13,944 nucleotides of DNA from Actinomycetota bacterium (GTDB lineage Bacteria > Actinomycetota > Thermoleophilia > UBA2241), in assembly GCA_003164655.1 (NCBI GenBank), contig PLTW01000092.1:1-13944 (forward strand). The letters run 5' to 3'. Shown piece after piece: positions 13,268-13,944 of the stretch (the first letter of the stretch is position 1; the number at the start of each line of letters is the position of its first letter). A program made the translations under genes and the position numbers. The notes under the pieces were generated by a model. The model did not search any database. It was not told the origin of the DNA and worked only from the letters and a program-made list of their open reading frames with translations.

Positions 13268-13281
13268 ATTCTAGCTCGAAT
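13268..13281 (-). promoter_or_regulatory. Candidate hemE promoter -10 within an imperfect palindrome
   Basis: On the minus strand TAGAAT (13273-13268) is a good -10 hexamer. It would start transcription near 13261, about 48 nt before hemE. It lies in a 14-bp imperfect palindrome, ATTCTAGCTCGAAT on the plus strand, in which six of seven pairs match. AT-rich palindromes are rare in this GC-rich DNA, so it is a plausible operator. No -35 box is clear. Confidence 0.35.
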
Positions 13282-13417
13282 GGCGGTCACGCCCACGGCC
13301 GAGACGGGACCCTCGCCGTCCGGCGTGGGCAGGTGCGGCGCGATACGGCCGGCCGGGGCAGCCGCGCGGGGCGGCAACGCGGGACGGCTGCGTGGCGCGG
13401 GGAGGCAGCGCCATGCG

Positions 13418-13471
13418 GGCGCGCGGCGCCTTACGGGCGCGCGGCAAGCGTCAGGCGCGCGGCCGGTAGCC
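13418..13471. repeat. Three 18-bp tandem repeats across the zinc-ribbon gene stop
   Basis: GGCGCGCGGC starts at 13418, 13436 and 13454, exactly 18 bp apart, with variable bases between. The rightmost unit covers the last codons of the gene at 13451-13801 and touches its TGA; the other two lie beyond it. In frame, the units would read as six-residue repeats ending Pro-Arg-Ala, matching the real C-terminus (YRPRA). Confidence 0.7.
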
Positions 13472-13801
13472 TTCGCTCAGCGCCGCACGTCGGCACGTGC
13501 GGCACACGGAAACGCGGCCCGCGGTGAGAGGTGAGACCATCGGGAACTGGCCGGTGTGGCTGCCCAGCGACTCGCCGCAGAGATCGCAGCGAGCGTACTC
13601 GCGCGACGCGGGTCCGACGAACCGCGGCCTTGCCTTGGGGACGGGCTGCGCGGCCCCGGCAGCTGGGTCGACCGCGTTCGCGGCCGGCTGGGTCTGACCC
13701 GAGGCCGACGCGCGCGAGGACGCCGGCGACGACGCGAAATCGATAGAAGACGGAGCCACGTGGGCGTGGTATGGCGAGGGTGCCGCAACGTTGTGAGCCA
13801 T
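13451..13801 (-). CDS. Small zinc-ribbon-like protein
   Basis: The 116-residue product has a low-complexity Ala/Ser/Pro-rich N-terminal half (residues 1 to about 65) and a C-terminal four-cysteine module, CDLCGES then, about 25 residues later, CRTCRRAALSEGY. The two CxxC pairs suggest a zinc ribbon. I do not recognise a named family and propose no function. Zinc ribbons of this size often bind nucleic acid or other proteins. Start choice: ATG at 13801, preceded by ACAGGAGTGTGAC, a good Shine-Dalgarno at the right distance. An upstream ATG at 13866 opens a different frame and is not used. The cysteines and the ribosome binding site make it a real gene rather than a GC-rich shadow. It lies 237 bp upstream of hemE on the same strand; whether it shares regulation with the heme operon is unknown. 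Confidence 0.75.
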   Translation of the reverse strand: MAHNVAAPSPYHAHVAPSSIDFASSPASSRASASGQTQPAANAVDPAAGAAQPVPKARPRFVGPASREYARCDLCGESLGSHTGQFPMVSPLTAGRVSVCRTCRRAALSEGYRPRA

Positions 13802-13872
13802 GTCACACTCCTGTCCGGCGGGGAGCCGTCGCCGCCTGCCGAGGAGTCGGTCGGCGACGCGGGCATTCCGGA

Positions 13873-13878
13873 ACGGTA
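13873..13878 (-). promoter_or_regulatory. Possible -10 element for the zinc-ribbon gene
   Basis: TACCGT on the minus strand, in the context GGATACCGT, would start transcription near 13866 and give a leader of about 65 nt. The same hexamer is seen upstream of the binding-protein gene at 1569-1574. No -35 box is clear. The remaining bases to the window end hold no gene I can support. Confidence 0.25.
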
Positions 13879-13944
13879 TCCTTGAACTACCCGCCTATCC
13901 GGCCGCCCAAACCCTCCGTTGGACAGGGAAAACGCCCTCCGCGA

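Noticed and set aside
13477..13866. A 129-residue minus-strand open frame starting at 13866
   Set aside because: It overlaps the zinc-ribbon gene in another frame, and is Arg/Ser-rich without motifs. The gene starting at 13801 has a good Shine-Dalgarno and four cysteines.
1..13944. tRNA or rRNA genes, CRISPR arrays, insertion sequences, phage or defence genes
   Set aside because: I saw no cloverleaf-like sequences, regularly spaced repeat-spacer arrays, transposases or integrases.

Overview
The window is a GC-rich, gene-dense stretch of a bacterial chromosome with ten complete protein-coding genes and one partial gene. There are no RNA genes, insertion sequences, phage genes or CRISPR arrays. 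The mix is a heme operon in the order hemE-hemH-hemY, many GTG starts, GTGA start/stop overlaps, a DUF5684-like membrane protein and an extracytoplasmic solute-binding protein held by a C-terminal membrane helix. This suggests a high-GC Gram-positive-type bacterium, most likely a less-studied lineage of Actinomycetota. The assignment rests on gene order and composition only.

Left part, plus strand (1-4340): the 3' two thirds of a RecQ-family helicase enters from the left edge. After 169 bases comes a family 5 (oligo/dipeptide-type) solute-binding protein, then, 20 bases later, an M55 zinc D-aminopeptidase of the DppA type. The last two look like a small peptide-scavenging unit without its permease.

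Middle left, minus strand (4396-6272): a small HEAT-repeat protein and an FAD-dependent oxidoreductase of the DAO/PuuB type share a GTGA overlap and so form a translationally coupled pair. The pair converges on the peptidase gene.

Middle, plus strand (6436-8521): a radical SAM protein with a SPASM-like C-terminal cysteine cluster is followed by a small CoA-binding-domain protein, whose ribosome binding site overlaps the radical SAM stop codon. A proline-rich two-helix membrane protein follows. The radical SAM gene holds a perfect 24-bp inverted repeat with a 3-nt loop that occupies exactly 17 codons, the most striking nucleotide-level oddity in the window.

Right part, minus strand (8620-13801): transcription reads leftwards. 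First is a small four-cysteine zinc-ribbon-like protein, then a 237-bp gap with candidate regulatory DNA, then hemE-hemH-hemY (uroporphyrinogen decarboxylase, ferrochelatase, porphyrinogen oxidase), tightly packed. Last is a DUF5684-like membrane protein with a long Ala/Pro tail. It ends tail-to-tail with the proline-rich membrane gene at 7925-8521, with a 43-bp near-perfect palindrome between them. The heme genes fit the coproporphyrin-dependent (monoderm) route, but its last enzyme, HemQ/ChdC, is not in the window.

I found no clear, coherent new system. The best leads are the palindrome inside the radical SAM gene, the radical SAM/CoA-binding pair, the membrane-anchored binding protein paired with a D-aminopeptidase, and 18-bp tandem repeats that run across the stop codon of the zinc-ribbon gene.
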